From Deltaproteobacteria bacterium UBA2221 (lineage in GTDB: Bacteria > Desulfobacterota > Syntrophorhabdia > Syntrophorhabdales > WCHB1-27): a stretch of DNA of 34,820 bases. The stretch is taken from NCBI GenBank assembly GCA_002328485.1, contig DCUF01000017.1, positions 193 through 35,012 on the forward strand. The letters are read 5' to 3'. The notes beneath the pieces were generated by a model. The model did not search any database and had not been told where the DNA came from. It saw only the letters and a program-made list of their open reading frames with translations. Shown here piece after piece: positions 7,950-16,197 of this stretch (positions are counted from its first letter, which is position 1; each line of letters starts with the position of its first letter). A program made the position numbers and the translations under genes.

Positions 7950-8396
7950 TCAAATGTAGTACATAGGTGCTTCCCGGTCACCCATTTCTTTTTGACGCTC
8001 CGCCAGATCCGCCAGCGTGATGCCCCTCAGGGCCTTTTCGATCCTGTCCCCCAGCATTTGCCACAATTCCTTCGCGGCGCAACCCTCCCCTCGCCCACAG
8101 GTGGAAGGGTCTGCGACACATATTACGAGGTTGCACGGACCCTCAAGGGCCGTGAAAATCTCACTCAGCGTAATATGTGAAGCGGGCCTTGTGAGAAGAT
8201 AGCCGCCTTTTCTACCACGGACGGTCCTCACCAGCCCGGCGCCCTGGAGGGTCGCAAAGATCTGTTCCAGGTACTTTTCAGAGATATCCTGCCTTTTGGC
8301 GATACTCGAAAGATAAATGGGCGTGGCGCCGGTCTGATGTATGGCCAGGTCCATCATCGCACGCAGGCCGTACCTTCCTTTCGTCGACACCTTCAT
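7950..8396 (-). CDS. iscR: Rrf2/IscR-family Fe-S transcription regulator
   Basis: A 148-residue protein beginning MKVSTKGRYGLRAMMDLA, the standard Rrf2 start; AGGGG lies seven bases upstream of this ATG, so I prefer it to an upstream in-frame start at 8453. The winged-helix motif is SEKYLEQIFATLQGAGLV and the wing is RGRKGGYLL. The cluster-binding Cys residues are Cys93, Cys100 and Cys106 (with Cys88 nearby), in the IscR pattern. IscR senses [2Fe-2S] status and represses or activates Fe-S biogenesis genes. It lies 10 bases after the cysK stop and ahead of nifU-nifS, so it probably autoregulates this operon. The family also includes CymR-like regulators of cysteine synthesis, so cysK may be a direct target. 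Confidence 0.92.
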   Translation of the reverse strand: MKVSTKGRYGLRAMMDLAIHQTGATPIYLSSIAKRQDISEKYLEQIFATLQGAGLVRTVRGRKGGYLLTRPASHITLSEIFTALEGPCNLVICVADPSTCGRGEGCAAKELWQMLGDRIEKALRGITLADLAERQKEMGDREAPMYYI

Positions 8397-8406
8397 TCGG
8401 CTGCCC

Positions 8407-9402
8407 CTAAAGAATCTTGTCAGAAGCTGTCGCCGTTGCCACAGCCGGGTCAAGGTTCTCGAAAAGCGGCGTGGACAGGTATCGCTCGGCGAGGTCGGGA
8501 AGGATGACCACGATCATCTTGCCGTTGCTCTCCGGTTCCTGCGCAATTCTGACAGCCACCGTGGCGGCTGCTCCGGAAGAGATTCCACAGAGGATGCCTT
8601 CCTCACTCGCCAGGCGACGGGCTGTCTCGATGGCCTCATCATTACTGACCGTCTCTATCCGGTCCACGAGATTGAGATCGAGGACTTTCGGCACAAAGCC
8701 AGCACCAATACCCTGGATCTTGTGAGGTCCGGGTTGCAGTACCTCGCCACGGCGCGCTTGGGTCAGTACCGGCGAGTGTATGGGTTCCACCGCAACAGAG
8801 ACGATAGCCTTCTGCCTCTTGGCCTTCCAGTAGCGGCTGATCCCGGTAATGGTTCCGCCCGTTCCGACCCCGGCCACAAGGACGTCCATCTTTCCATCCG
8901 TGTCGTTCCACAGCTCGATCGCTGTCGTCGCCTCGTGGATGGCAGGGTTTGCCGGGTTTTCGAACTGCTGGGGCATGAAGAAATGGGAGGGGTCACTAGT
9001 CGCGAGGTCAGTGGCCTTGGCGATCGCCCCCTTCATACCCTTTGCCGCCTCCGTAAGGATCAGGCCCGCGCCCAGAACCTTCAGCAACCTGCGCCTCTCG
9101 ATGCTCATGCTCTCAGGCATGGTGAGAATCAGCTTGTACCCCCTGGCCGCAGCCACGTATGCCAAAGCGATTCCCGTGTTGCCCGATGTGGGTTCGACGA
9201 TCTCCATACCCGGCTTGAGCACCCCGCGCTTCTCCGCATCCCAGATCATGGCCGACCCGATCCGGCACTTGACGGAATAGGATGGGTTCCTTCCCTCAAT
9301 CTTTGCCAGAACAAGGGCCTTTGAATCCCCCACAACGCGGTTCAGCTTCACCAGTGGGGTTTTGCCTATCGAAAAGGAATTGTCTTCGAAGTAATTTGCC
9401 AT
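8407..9402 (-). CDS. cysK: Cysteine synthase A (O-acetylserine sulfhydrylase)
   Basis: A 331-residue fold-type II PLP enzyme that makes cysteine from O-acetylserine and sulfide. The PLP lysine is Lys45 in NPSYSVKCR. TSGNTGIALA binds substrate and GVGTGGTITG binds the PLP phosphate. The region MPESMSIERRRLL and the ending ERYLSTPLFE favour CysK over CysM. The ATG at 9402 has CAGGAGG upstream. It is the first gene of cysK-iscR-nifU-nifS, so the operon makes the cysteine that NifS then desulfurates. No serine acetyltransferase is in the window. Confidence 0.94.
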   Translation of the reverse strand: MANYFEDNSFSIGKTPLVKLNRVVGDSKALVLAKIEGRNPSYSVKCRIGSAMIWDAEKRGVLKPGMEIVEPTSGNTGIALAYVAAARGYKLILTMPESMSIERRRLLKVLGAGLILTEAAKGMKGAIAKATDLATSDPSHFFMPQQFENPANPAIHEATTAIELWNDTDGKMDVLVAGVGTGGTITGISRYWKAKRQKAIVSVAVEPIHSPVLTQARRGEVLQPGPHKIQGIGAGFVPKVLDLNLVDRIETVSNDEAIETARRLASEEGILCGISSGAAATVAVRIAQEPESNGKMIVVILPDLAERYLSTPLFENLDPAVATATASDKIL

Positions 9403-9601
9403 GGCATCCTCCTGGAGCGCACCCTCACATGCTTATACCCTATATACATAGTAGAGTTAATGAAGGTTAAACCACAGCAACACGGTTGTCAAGGCCGTTT
9501 GATACGACAGGAACCCCGATATTAAGGGGCAAAAGGACCGGAATTTTGTCCCCAGGCCAAGGAGCAGCATAAAACAGGCTCAATTAATAAATTCTAGCTA
9601 T

Positions 9602-9630
9602 TTGACTTATGCATAGCCCGCATCTATCAT
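9602..9630 (+). promoter_or_regulatory. Sigma-70 promoter for the HgdB-like/activator pair
   Basis: TTGACT (9602-9607) and TATCAT (9625-9630) are separated by exactly 17 bases, each matching five of six consensus positions. Transcription would start near 9637, leaving a leader of about 25 bases before the ribosome site and ATG at 9663. Confidence 0.6.
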
Positions 9631-9662
9631 AGACCGATTAATGAGAATCTATGGAGGAAACA

Positions 9663-10952
9663 ATGCCTGAGGACTACAGAGAGATGTGGGGTTCGCTTGG
9701 ACTTAACCTGGAGGCCCATGACGGGCTGCTGGCCGTGCTTTCCGATGCCTACAAGAATATCTATCTGACGCAGCCGAACCGTCCTGTAGGAATGGGCTAC
9801 TTCGATTTCGTCATCTCAGAGGTACACGGGTTGAGGATTGTGGAGCTCCTGAAGGACAAGGCAGCAGGAAAGCCCGTGATAGGAACTTTTTGCGTGTACG
9901 TTCCCGAGGAACTGATCCTGGCGGTTGGCGGCGTGGCCGTGGGACTGTGCGCCGGGGCCGACGTCGGCGCTGAGGAAGCGGAGAAATATCTTCCTCGAAA
10001 TACCTGCGCTCTGATCAAGGCGTTTATGGGCTTCAAGCTGGCAGGATTGTGCCCCTACGTGGAATCGGCCGACCTCATCATTGGGGAGACCACCTGCGAC
10101 GGTAAAAAGAAGGCATATGAGGTCTTCGACGAGATCACCAATAAAGTCTATGTTATGGAGCTCCCCAACAAGAAGAGTGCCGACGGTAAGGTCATGTGGA
10201 AGCATGAAATCGAGAGGTTGGCGGCGAAGCTGACGGCGGTGACGGGCAAGGAGATCACGCTGGAGGGGCTAAAGAACGCAGCAAAAATCGTGGACGAAAA
10301 AAGACGAGCCCTCCAAAGACTGTCGCGCTTGCGATCGGCTGATCCGACCCCGATTTCCGGCCTCGATGCCTTGCTCATCAATCAGATTTCCTTTTACGAC
10401 GACCCGGCGAGGTTCACCACCAAGGTAAACGAGCTCTGCGATGAGCTGGACGAGAGGGTCAATAAGGGTGAAGGGGTAGCCCCCAGGGGAACCCCCAGGC
10501 TTCTCATTTCCGGCTCTCCCATGGCCATCCCCAACTGGAAACTTCACTATATCGTGGAAGGCAGCGGGGCCATAGTCGTTGGTGAGGAATCGTGCGTGGG
10601 CGAGAGGAATTTTCACTCCCTGCTCCAGGATTTCTCCTCAGTCGAGGAGGCCATGCAAAGGCTCGCCGAGAGATACCTTTCCATCAACTGCGCCTGTTTT
10701 ACCCCCAATGACGAACGCTTTGATGATATAGCAACCATGACCCAAACCCTTCACGCGAACGGTGTCATCCACTATGCCTTACAGTTCTGCACTCCCTACC
10801 TGGTCGAGGCTTTTCGCGCCAAAAACGCAGTAGAGGAAGCAGGTTTGCCTTTCCTTCGCATAGAAACCGACTACAGTCTCGAGGACGCCGGCCAGTTGAA
10901 AACGAGGGTTGAGGCCTTCGTCGAGATGATTAAGGATGGCGGGCAAGCTTGA
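9663..10952 (+). CDS. HgdB/BcrC-family protein, double-cubane-cluster-protein-like
   Basis: A 429-residue member of the 2-hydroxyacyl-CoA dehydratase / benzoyl-CoA reductase subunit family. Signature segments are GTFCVYVPEEL (Cys77), GLCAGAD (Cys96), LPRNTCALIK (Cys115), GLCPYVESADL (Cys130) and GETTCDGKKKAYE (Cys145). The GGAGG ribosome site overlaps the ATG at 9651, so the ATG at 9663 is the better start. Only one such subunit is present, followed directly by one activator ATPase. This matches E. coli YjiM-YjiL and the Carboxydothermus double-cubane cluster protein system, rather than the alpha/beta dehydratases that need two different subunits. Double-cubane proteins reduce small substrates with ATP-driven low-potential electrons; the physiological substrate is unknown. 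Cytoplasmic. Confidence 0.85.
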   Translation: MPEDYREMWGSLGLNLEAHDGLLAVLSDAYKNIYLTQPNRPVGMGYFDFVISEVHGLRIVELLKDKAAGKPVIGTFCVYVPEELILAVGGVAVGLCAGADVGAEEAEKYLPRNTCALIKAFMGFKLAGLCPYVESADLIIGETTCDGKKKAYEVFDEITNKVYVMELPNKKSADGKVMWKHEIERLAAKLTAVTGKEITLEGLKNAAKIVDEKRRALQRLSRLRSADPTPISGLDALLINQISFYDDPARFTTKVNELCDELDERVNKGEGVAPRGTPRLLISGSPMAIPNWKLHYIVEGSGAIVVGEESCVGERNFHSLLQDFSSVEEAMQRLAERYLSINCACFTPNDERFDDIATMTQTLHANGVIHYALQFCTPYLVEAFRAKNAVEEAGLPFLRIETDYSLEDAGQLKTRVEAFVEMIKDGGQA

Positions 10953-11695
10953 GAATTGCAGGTATCGACGTCGGATCACGCTATATCAAGGTCGCCCTGG
11001 TGGAAAACGGGGCGGCCCGTTTTTACCGCGAAGAAACAGGGTATGATCCACTCAGTGTCTGCAAGAGACTGATAGAGGAAAGTCGGCCCCATAGGATGCT
11101 GGCCACCGGGTACGGCCGTCATCTCCTTGGGGCCGAGCGGACCATAGAAACCATCACGGAGATAAAGGCCGTTGCCAGGGGTGCAAGAACTGCGTTCCCG
11201 AGCTGCCGAACGATCATCGATATTGGAGGACAGGATACGAAAGTGGTTGTCCTGGATGCCGGAGGGTCGGTTGCCAACTTCGAGATGAACGACCGCTGCG
11301 CGGCGGGGACCGGGAAGTTCCTGGAGATCATGGCCCACGCGCTGGGGTACACTATCGGGGACTTCGGGCTGAACTGCGACGCGGACCAGGAGGTAACCAT
11401 CAGCAGTCTTTGCGCTGTGTTTGCTGAATCCGAGGTCATCAGCCTCATCAGCAAAGGGGTGACGAGAGAGGCCATGGCAAAGGGGCTTCACAACTCCATC
11501 GTCAGCCGAATTCTGCCCTTGGTCAAAAGGATCGGCTTCCCCGATGATATCGTTTTTGCAGGAGGCTGTGCCCGTAACCTCTGCCTCCAAAACATGCTCT
11601 CCCAACGGCTGGGGAAACCACTTCTCGTCCATGAGAACCCCGACATGCTGAGCGCCTACGGCGCTGCGCTATGCGCTCGGGATGCCCTTTCATAA
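10949..11695 (+). CDS. ATP-dependent activator/reductase (HgdC/BcrA-BadF family)
   Basis: A 248-residue ASKHA ATPase. It opens with RIAGIDVGSRYIK and has DIGGQDTKVV. The cysteines of the [4Fe-4S] cluster shared across the homodimer are Cys117 (NDRCAAGTGKF) and Cys155 (SSLCAVFAES). Such proteins use ATP hydrolysis to inject a low-potential electron into the partner enzyme. The start is a TTG overlapping the stop of the preceding gene (TTGA), so the pair is translationally coupled and must work together. The partner's single-subunit form argues for a double-cubane reductase. Electron donor (ferredoxin or flavodoxin) is not encoded nearby. Confidence 0.92.
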   Translation: MRIAGIDVGSRYIKVALVENGAARFYREETGYDPLSVCKRLIEESRPHRMLATGYGRHLLGAERTIETITEIKAVARGARTAFPSCRTIIDIGGQDTKVVVLDAGGSVANFEMNDRCAAGTGKFLEIMAHALGYTIGDFGLNCDADQEVTISSLCAVFAESEVISLISKGVTREAMAKGLHNSIVSRILPLVKRIGFPDDIVFAGGCARNLCLQNMLSQRLGKPLLVHENPDMLSAYGAALCARDALS

Positions 11696-11778
11696 CATCT
11701 TCCGGAAAGATACCCTGGCAAACACCGGTCCTGCGAGATTCCCAGCCTGAATCCACCTTGAAAACCCTCCTGTGAACG

Positions 11779-12684
11779 CTACTTCAGCAGCAGTAAGCTC
11801 ACAGCCATCACAACCATGCCGCCCACAAGGCCGATCAGACTGTCATGTCCTTTGCCGTAGGCCCTGGAGGTAGGGAGCAGTTCATCAATACTGATGTAGA
11901 CCATAATACCCGCCACGGCGCCGAACATGATACCCGTGATCTGGGGCGGGATCATCCCGGTATCACCGCCGGCGAAGAGGAGCAACAGCAGGTAGGCAGC
12001 CACGGCGCCTATGGGTTCGGCAAGGCCGCTCAGCAGAGAATAAAAAAAGGCCTTCTTTCGATCTCCCGTGGCATAGAAGATGGGGACGGAGACACTGATC
12101 CCTTCAGGGATGTTGTGGAGCGCAACGGCCACGGCAATGGCTATCCCCAGGGATGGATCCTGAAGGGCGCCGAGAAATGTGGCAAGACCTTCGGGAAAGT
12201 TATGGATGCCGATCACCAGGGCTGTGAACAATCCCGTGCGCATCAGCCTGCCCTTACCGACTTTATGATCGTGGGCACCCGTTTGGGAGCGAGCGCCGAC
12301 GATGCGCCCCTTGTCCTTAAAGTCGGGAAAGGGGGCCGAAGCATCATGAAGAGGTGCCATTTCCTCGGCCGAGTGGGTCTCGTGTGGGTTTTCTGCTGCG
12401 GGAATAAGATTGTCGATCAACCCGATGAGGAGCACCCCACCGAAGAATGAGGCGGCATTGATCCAGTTCGCCCAATAGTCGCCGTAGCTCTTTGCCAGCG
12501 CGTCAACGCCCTTGACGAATATTTCAATGAAGGAGACGTACAACATGACGCCGGCTGAAAAGGCGGTCGAAACCGCAAGAAAACGGTAGTTGGTCCTCTT
12601 GGCCGCAAAAGCAACGATGCTGCCGATGCCTGTTGCCATGCCGGCAACCAGTGTCAGTGAAAGTGCGAACCAAACGGATTCCAT
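11779..12684 (-). CDS. zupT: ZIP-family divalent metal transporter
   Basis: A 301-residue inner-membrane protein with about eight hydrophobic segments. The metal-site motifs of ZIP transporters are present twice: GIHNFPEGLA and ALHNIPEGIS. A histidine-containing loop (NPHETHSAEE ... GAHDHKVG) lies between the third and fourth segments, as in ZupT relatives. It imports zinc and probably iron or manganese. The ATG at 12684 has GAGGAG upstream. It converges with the activator gene at 11695 and has a strong hairpin in its leader. No regulator gene is adjacent. Confidence 0.92.
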   Translation of the reverse strand: MESVWFALSLTLVAGMATGIGSIVAFAAKRTNYRFLAVSTAFSAGVMLYVSFIEIFVKGVDALAKSYGDYWANWINAASFFGGVLLIGLIDNLIPAAENPHETHSAEEMAPLHDASAPFPDFKDKGRIVGARSQTGAHDHKVGKGRLMRTGLFTALVIGIHNFPEGLATFLGALQDPSLGIAIAVAVALHNIPEGISVSVPIFYATGDRKKAFFYSLLSGLAEPIGAVAAYLLLLLFAGGDTGMIPPQITGIMFGAVAGIMVYISIDELLPTSRAYGKGHDSLIGLVGGMVVMAVSLLLLK

Positions 12685-13110
12685 TCATCTCCTCACAAGC
12701 CGCCTATTTTTGAACGACCGGTGCATGATTGTACCATGCGACCGGTTTCCCGTTAAAGCCCCTACACTACGTATCCCCGCTGGGGGCCTCCACATCGCAC
12801 CGGTGTCTGGGTCAGCGGTCTGGGTTTTTGGTGTCATCAGGGTCCCATCGATACCAGACCATGGGATTCAACATGCTCGAAGGGGGCGCTCTTTCGAAAA
12901 AAAGGCCGTCACCTGCCAAGGTATGGAGGCTGAATCCATGGGGTCTTTCAGCCGGAAACAGAGCGGCGAATCGAAGGATGCTACCCGATGGACGGGTGGC
13001 GATACTGCTTCACAAACCATAAGCGAACGGTTATACTTGGACGCTGGCCTTTGTCGGGCTATGATACTGAAAAGCCGGCTGCCGAGAGGGCCGGTGGGGG
13101 TGGTTGTCGT
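12685..13110. other. Intergenic stretch between zupT and the HAD gene
   Basis: About 425 bases with no convincing gene. It contains the hairpin at 12717-12746 in the zupT leader and a second stem, GGCTGAA paired with TTCAGCC (12928-12953), that is not followed by a T tract. Open frames here have no recognisable protein features and are probably chance. Promoters for both divergent genes should lie here. Confidence 0.5.
12717..12746. promoter_or_regulatory. Inverted repeat / hairpin in the zupT leader
   Basis: ACCGGTGCATG (12717-12727) pairs with CATGC-g-ACCGGT (12735-12746): an 11-bp stem with one bulged G and a 7-base loop. It lies 33-62 bases upstream of the zupT ATG and is not followed by a T tract in either direction, so it is not a classical terminator. 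It could be an operator for a metal-sensing repressor or an RNA structure; this is inference. Confidence 0.45.
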
Positions 13111-13788
13111 ATGACCTTGAGACAGGATATACAAGCTGTGATATTTGATATTGACGGTACATTGGTCGATACTTTCAGTGCCTATTACACGGTCTTTACC
13201 CAGGGTACGGCAGGATATGGGCTCAATACGATACCAAAGGCCGATCTGAGGCGGTATCTGGCGGAAGGCTTGGCTTTGAGGGCAATCCTGGAGAAACTCT
13301 TCCCGAAGGACACGGAAGAATCCGTCTTCGCAGCGTGTCGGGAGAAGATCCTCGGGCTTTTCAAGGAACTCGAAGTTCACGAGGTGAAGGCATTTCCAGG
13401 GGCAGAAAAACTCCTGAACGTCCTGCAGAACAAAGGGGTGAAGATCGGTATCGCCACAGGCAGGATGTCGTCCGTGGATGATGAGTGGGTTCGTTTCAAA
13501 AGGCTGGGCTTTGATCAGTTTATTGGGGCAATCGTCACGTCCCGTGAGGTAGCATCTCGGAAGCCGGCACCCGACGTGATCCTGGAATGCGCAAAAAGAC
13601 TGGACGTCCTTCCGGAGAAGTGTATTGTGATCGGAGACACGATCAATGACATCGTGGCTACAAAGGCTGCGGGGGCCATGGCAGTGGTGGTCAGTACGGG
13701 TCACGAGGATGAAGAACGGCTCGTGGATGCAGGTGCCGATCTGTTCTTGCGAAGCCTCGATGAGCTTATGGCGCACCTTGACGCATAA
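13111..13788 (+). CDS. HAD-superfamily phosphatase, phosphoglycolate-phosphatase-like
   Basis: A 225-residue HAD subfamily IA hydrolase. Motif I is FDIDGTLVD with the nucleophilic Asp, motif II is IATGRM, motif III is the Lys in SRKPAPDVI, and motif IV is IGDTINDI. A four-helix cap follows motif I. The upstream in-frame start at 12988 would add 41 residues unlike any HAD N-terminus; the ATG at 13111 puts motif I at the usual place. Family members dephosphorylate 2-phosphoglycolate, pyrophosphate or sugar phosphates; the substrate cannot be told from sequence. It ends 69 bases before the next small gene. Confidence 0.88.
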   Translation: MTLRQDIQAVIFDIDGTLVDTFSAYYTVFTQGTAGYGLNTIPKADLRRYLAEGLALRAILEKLFPKDTEESVFAACREKILGLFKELEVHEVKAFPGAEKLLNVLQNKGVKIGIATGRMSSVDDEWVRFKRLGFDQFIGAIVTSREVASRKPAPDVILECAKRLDVLPEKCIVIGDTINDIVATKAAGAMAVVVSTGHEDEERLVDAGADLFLRSLDELMAHLDA

Positions 13789-13857
13789 AGAAGCTGAAGC
13801 GAAAAACCTGCCGGTCTTGCCCAAATTGCGAATGTGGTCCGGCAGGGAAGGAGAAGC

Positions 13858-14229
13858 ATGACAAAGAAAGAAGCCAATCAGACGATCCACGAGGCGCGAG
13901 GATTATGCTGGCATGAGTTTGACCCCATGCCCAGACAGGAAGGTAAGCTCGACTATGATTACCAGACCTGTAAACATTGTCGAAAGCATATCAGGGATTC
14001 CGAAGAACACAATATCGACTATCACACCCCGGAAGGATTTTTTGCCTGCTGGAATTGGGCGAAAGACGAGGAGTGGTGGGAAGACTTTATGGACACCCTG
14101 GAGCTTCGCTGGCTCTCAGACAAAAAACTCCGCCCCCTCCGATACCACATGGCCGAACTGGTAGATCACCTCGTCTTTGCCTCTATTCTTGCCACGTTTC
14201 TTAAGGACCGGGACAAGAAGAGCGGCTAG
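13858..14229 (+). CDS. Hypothetical small protein with CxxC motif
   Basis: A 123-residue protein I do not recognise. AAGGAG sits six bases before the ATG, so it is very likely translated; a GTG at 13834 is a weaker alternative. It has GLCWHEFDP and YQTCKHCRKH, giving three Cys in a short stretch with a nearby His, so a zinc or other metal site is possible. The middle is rich in Trp and acidic residues (CWNWAKDEEWWEDF). No signal peptide or membrane segment is seen. It probably shares a transcript with the HAD gene. Confidence 0.7.
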   Translation: MTKKEANQTIHEARGLCWHEFDPMPRQEGKLDYDYQTCKHCRKHIRDSEEHNIDYHTPEGFFACWNWAKDEEWWEDFMDTLELRWLSDKKLRPLRYHMAELVDHLVFASILATFLKDRDKKSG

Positions 14230-14476
14230 AGAGCAGGGCCACCGTGGCCGGATAAAAAGCACGGTCTCTTCCTGGAACCGTTCACCGATTTCCCCGTGTT
14301 TCTCAAGGCCCCTTCGCAAAATACCCATCGAAGATCCCCTGTCGACCCATTGATTCACCGCTGCGAAGTCCCTTCTTCATTCTCAACAAACGCCACGTCC
14401 GACATACCGCATCGGATCTCATATACCTTTTCTCAAAATTGACTCCCCTTTGCACGGAGGCTTCATGTTCCCTGAG
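14230..14476. other. Non-coding stretch after the CxxC protein
   Basis: About 250 bases with no supported gene. A short hairpin (GGCCA-CCG-TGGCC, near 14238-14250) follows the preceding stop and could help end transcription, but there is no T tract. Nothing else is recognised. Confidence 0.35.
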
Positions 14477-14712
14477 GTGCGCCTTGCGAGAGCCTCTCGG
14501 GTGCCCGCAGGCAGCGGGCTAAGCGAGTTCCTGCACCAAACGGAGGGAGATCTTAGTGCGGGCGAGAGGTGGAGCACCGAGCGTACAGAAGGGAATGTGA
14601 AGCCGGAAAGTCGAGGGAACGAACTCGGTACGTACCTTTGAGAAAAGGTATAAACAGGGTTTGCCGTTGCCCTCGTGAAACGGCCCAGCCTTGCCGTTTT
14701 CTCTCCGGAGAG
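14477..14712 (+). mobile_element. Possible truncated group II intron 5' region
   Basis: This stretch begins GTGCGCC, which fits the group II intron 5' consensus GUGYG. It holds nested hairpins (GAGAG-CC-CTCTC type at about 14489-14500, and GCCCGC-AGGCA-GCGGGC just after). Its A/G-rich linkers look like a domain I RNA rather than coding sequence. From memory it resembles the leader of bacterial group II introns ahead of the reverse transcriptase, but I cannot check this. No reverse transcriptase or domain V/VI is present, so it would be a 5' fragment. It ends where the phosphorylase remnant begins on the other strand. Confidence 0.35.
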
Positions 14713-15630
14713 CTATGATCGCTGCCACAGGGTCAAGTCCGGCTCAAGAGGTATGGCAACGCGCGGCAGGTTGGGGATGATCCGCGGTGTATAGTCAGCC
14801 GTAGGCCGGCTACTGGGGACTTGAGAACTGTAGATGCTGACGTTCTTGCCCTTTTTCGCCCGGTCATCCTGGGTCACGACCTGTCGGCATGGGGGCCCAC
14901 CGGAGGCAGAGGCATACAGTTCGACGAGCACCGATAGTTGAGGGACGGTAGCGAAACCTATTACAACACGGAAGTGGTGATGTTCGTCGAGGGTCTCTAC
15001 ACTCATCTCAAGGAAGGACATAGAGTTCCAGTCATGCTTTGACGAATTTTCGCTACCCATCGGGTGAGAACTCCGTGGTTTCCACGCTCGCAGAACGCGG
15101 CAATGATCTCGTTCTCGAGAAGGGCGTATTGCGGTTCGGCTTCTGTCCTATCCCAGTCAGGATCGTCGCCATGTTCCTGTCCGTCCCCGATTGCCCAACC
15201 TACTTCCGGCGAATAGGCTTCTGCCCACCAACCGTCGAGTTCGGGCAGGTTGAGGCCATCGTTTGCCAGCGCCTTCATGCCACTCGTGCCGCGTGCCTCC
15301 CGTGACCTGTGGGCGTATTGATCCATAGATCCACGCCGCCCACCATCTTTTCTGTGAGGATCACGTCATAGTCACTCAAAAAGATGGCCCTGCCGCGTAT
15401 CTCGGGCTGGCTCGCAAACGGGACCCAGTCGCGTATCATCTCCTGACCTTCGGTATCGGCAGGATGCGCCTTCCCTGTAACGATGAGTTGGACGGGGCGG
15501 TTGGGGTCCGGGAGGATTCGGGTGAGCCGGTCGGGGTCGCTATGCAGCAAGGTGGGACGTTTGTAGGATGCAAAGCGCCGTGCAAAGCCGGGCGTCAATC
15601 CTTGAGGATCAAGGACGGTCGAAGATGTTC
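14713..15630 (-). pseudogene. glgP: Degraded alpha-glucan (glycogen) phosphorylase fragment
   Basis: Three minus-strand pieces in different frames together match the C-terminal part of a GT35 alpha-glucan phosphorylase. Piece one (about 15600-15330) reads GFARRFASYKRPTLL ... GKAHPADTEG ... VDLWINTP. Piece two (about 15310-15060) reads GTSGMKALANDGLNLPELD and GWWAEAYSPEVGWAIGDG, and holds the PLP-lysine motif. Piece three (about 15050-14713) ends DYTPRIIPNLPRVAIPLEP. A frameshift interrupts piece one and two inside the conserved segment after NTP; a second shift or deletion lies before piece three. An in-frame stop precedes piece one and the N-terminal half is missing. The normal enzyme releases glucose-1-phosphate from glycogen; this copy cannot be functional. 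Confidence 0.85.
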
Positions 15631-16197
15631 AGGGATACATTGACATAAAGGTCGCTCTGATACACATTTGGAGAGCAGGTGTAGATAATCCGCTCTATCT
15701 GCCCCTGGCATGGGAGGCTCAGCGCACTATTTCCCCATGTCGTTACCGTTTTTTCCCGCCTTCGCCCTCCCTCTCCCGTTTTTCTCGTAGAGATTGGGAT
15801 TCTCGGAGTAGACAGAGGGGAAAAGCCTACTCTGGAGTATTTAGAGACCGTGTGTTGCCATAAGACAGGGTTCGCTATTTCTGATTTGGCGAGCAATCAT
15901 TAAAAAACGGCAATCTTCCTGTCATGATCACGTCATCAGCCGACTTGTAAGATACGTCTGTTCGCCCACATTCAAGAAGGAAAAGTCACGGTCTGTGCTA
16001 AACGCACCAGGGAATGGCAGAGGTAATGAAGCGCGGGCTACCGATCGGCACCTGTAATGACGTGTGGAGGTGTGTTGCCTCAAAAGGGCGGGCTTTGCGG
16101 CCTTCTCGCCAGGATGAGGGAAGCAGCGTCCTCATTGGATCAGGAACTGTCGAGGACATACAGCCCCAGAGGTCGAACGAGCGGGACAGGTACTATC
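15631..16197. other. Non-coding or decayed stretch
   Basis: About 570 bases between the phosphorylase remnant and the small lipoprotein. Open frames here show no recognisable domain, no good ribosome sites and erratic codon use. It presumably holds the promoter for the glycosyltransferase operon, but I could not identify a convincing -35/-10 pair. Confidence 0.4.

Noticed and set aside
8341..9324. 327-codon plus-strand open frame
   Set aside because: Antisense to cysK, which has all PLP-enzyme motifs.
12868..13890. 340-codon minus-strand open frame
   Set aside because: Mostly antisense to the HAD phosphatase and lacking any recognisable domain.
14238..14260. Rho-independent terminator after the CxxC protein
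   Set aside because: The stem is only 5 bp and is followed by GGATAAAAAGC, not a T tract.
14450..14641. 63-codon plus-strand frame as a protein gene
   Set aside because: The region looks like structured RNA with nested inverted repeats and the peptide has no protein-like pattern.
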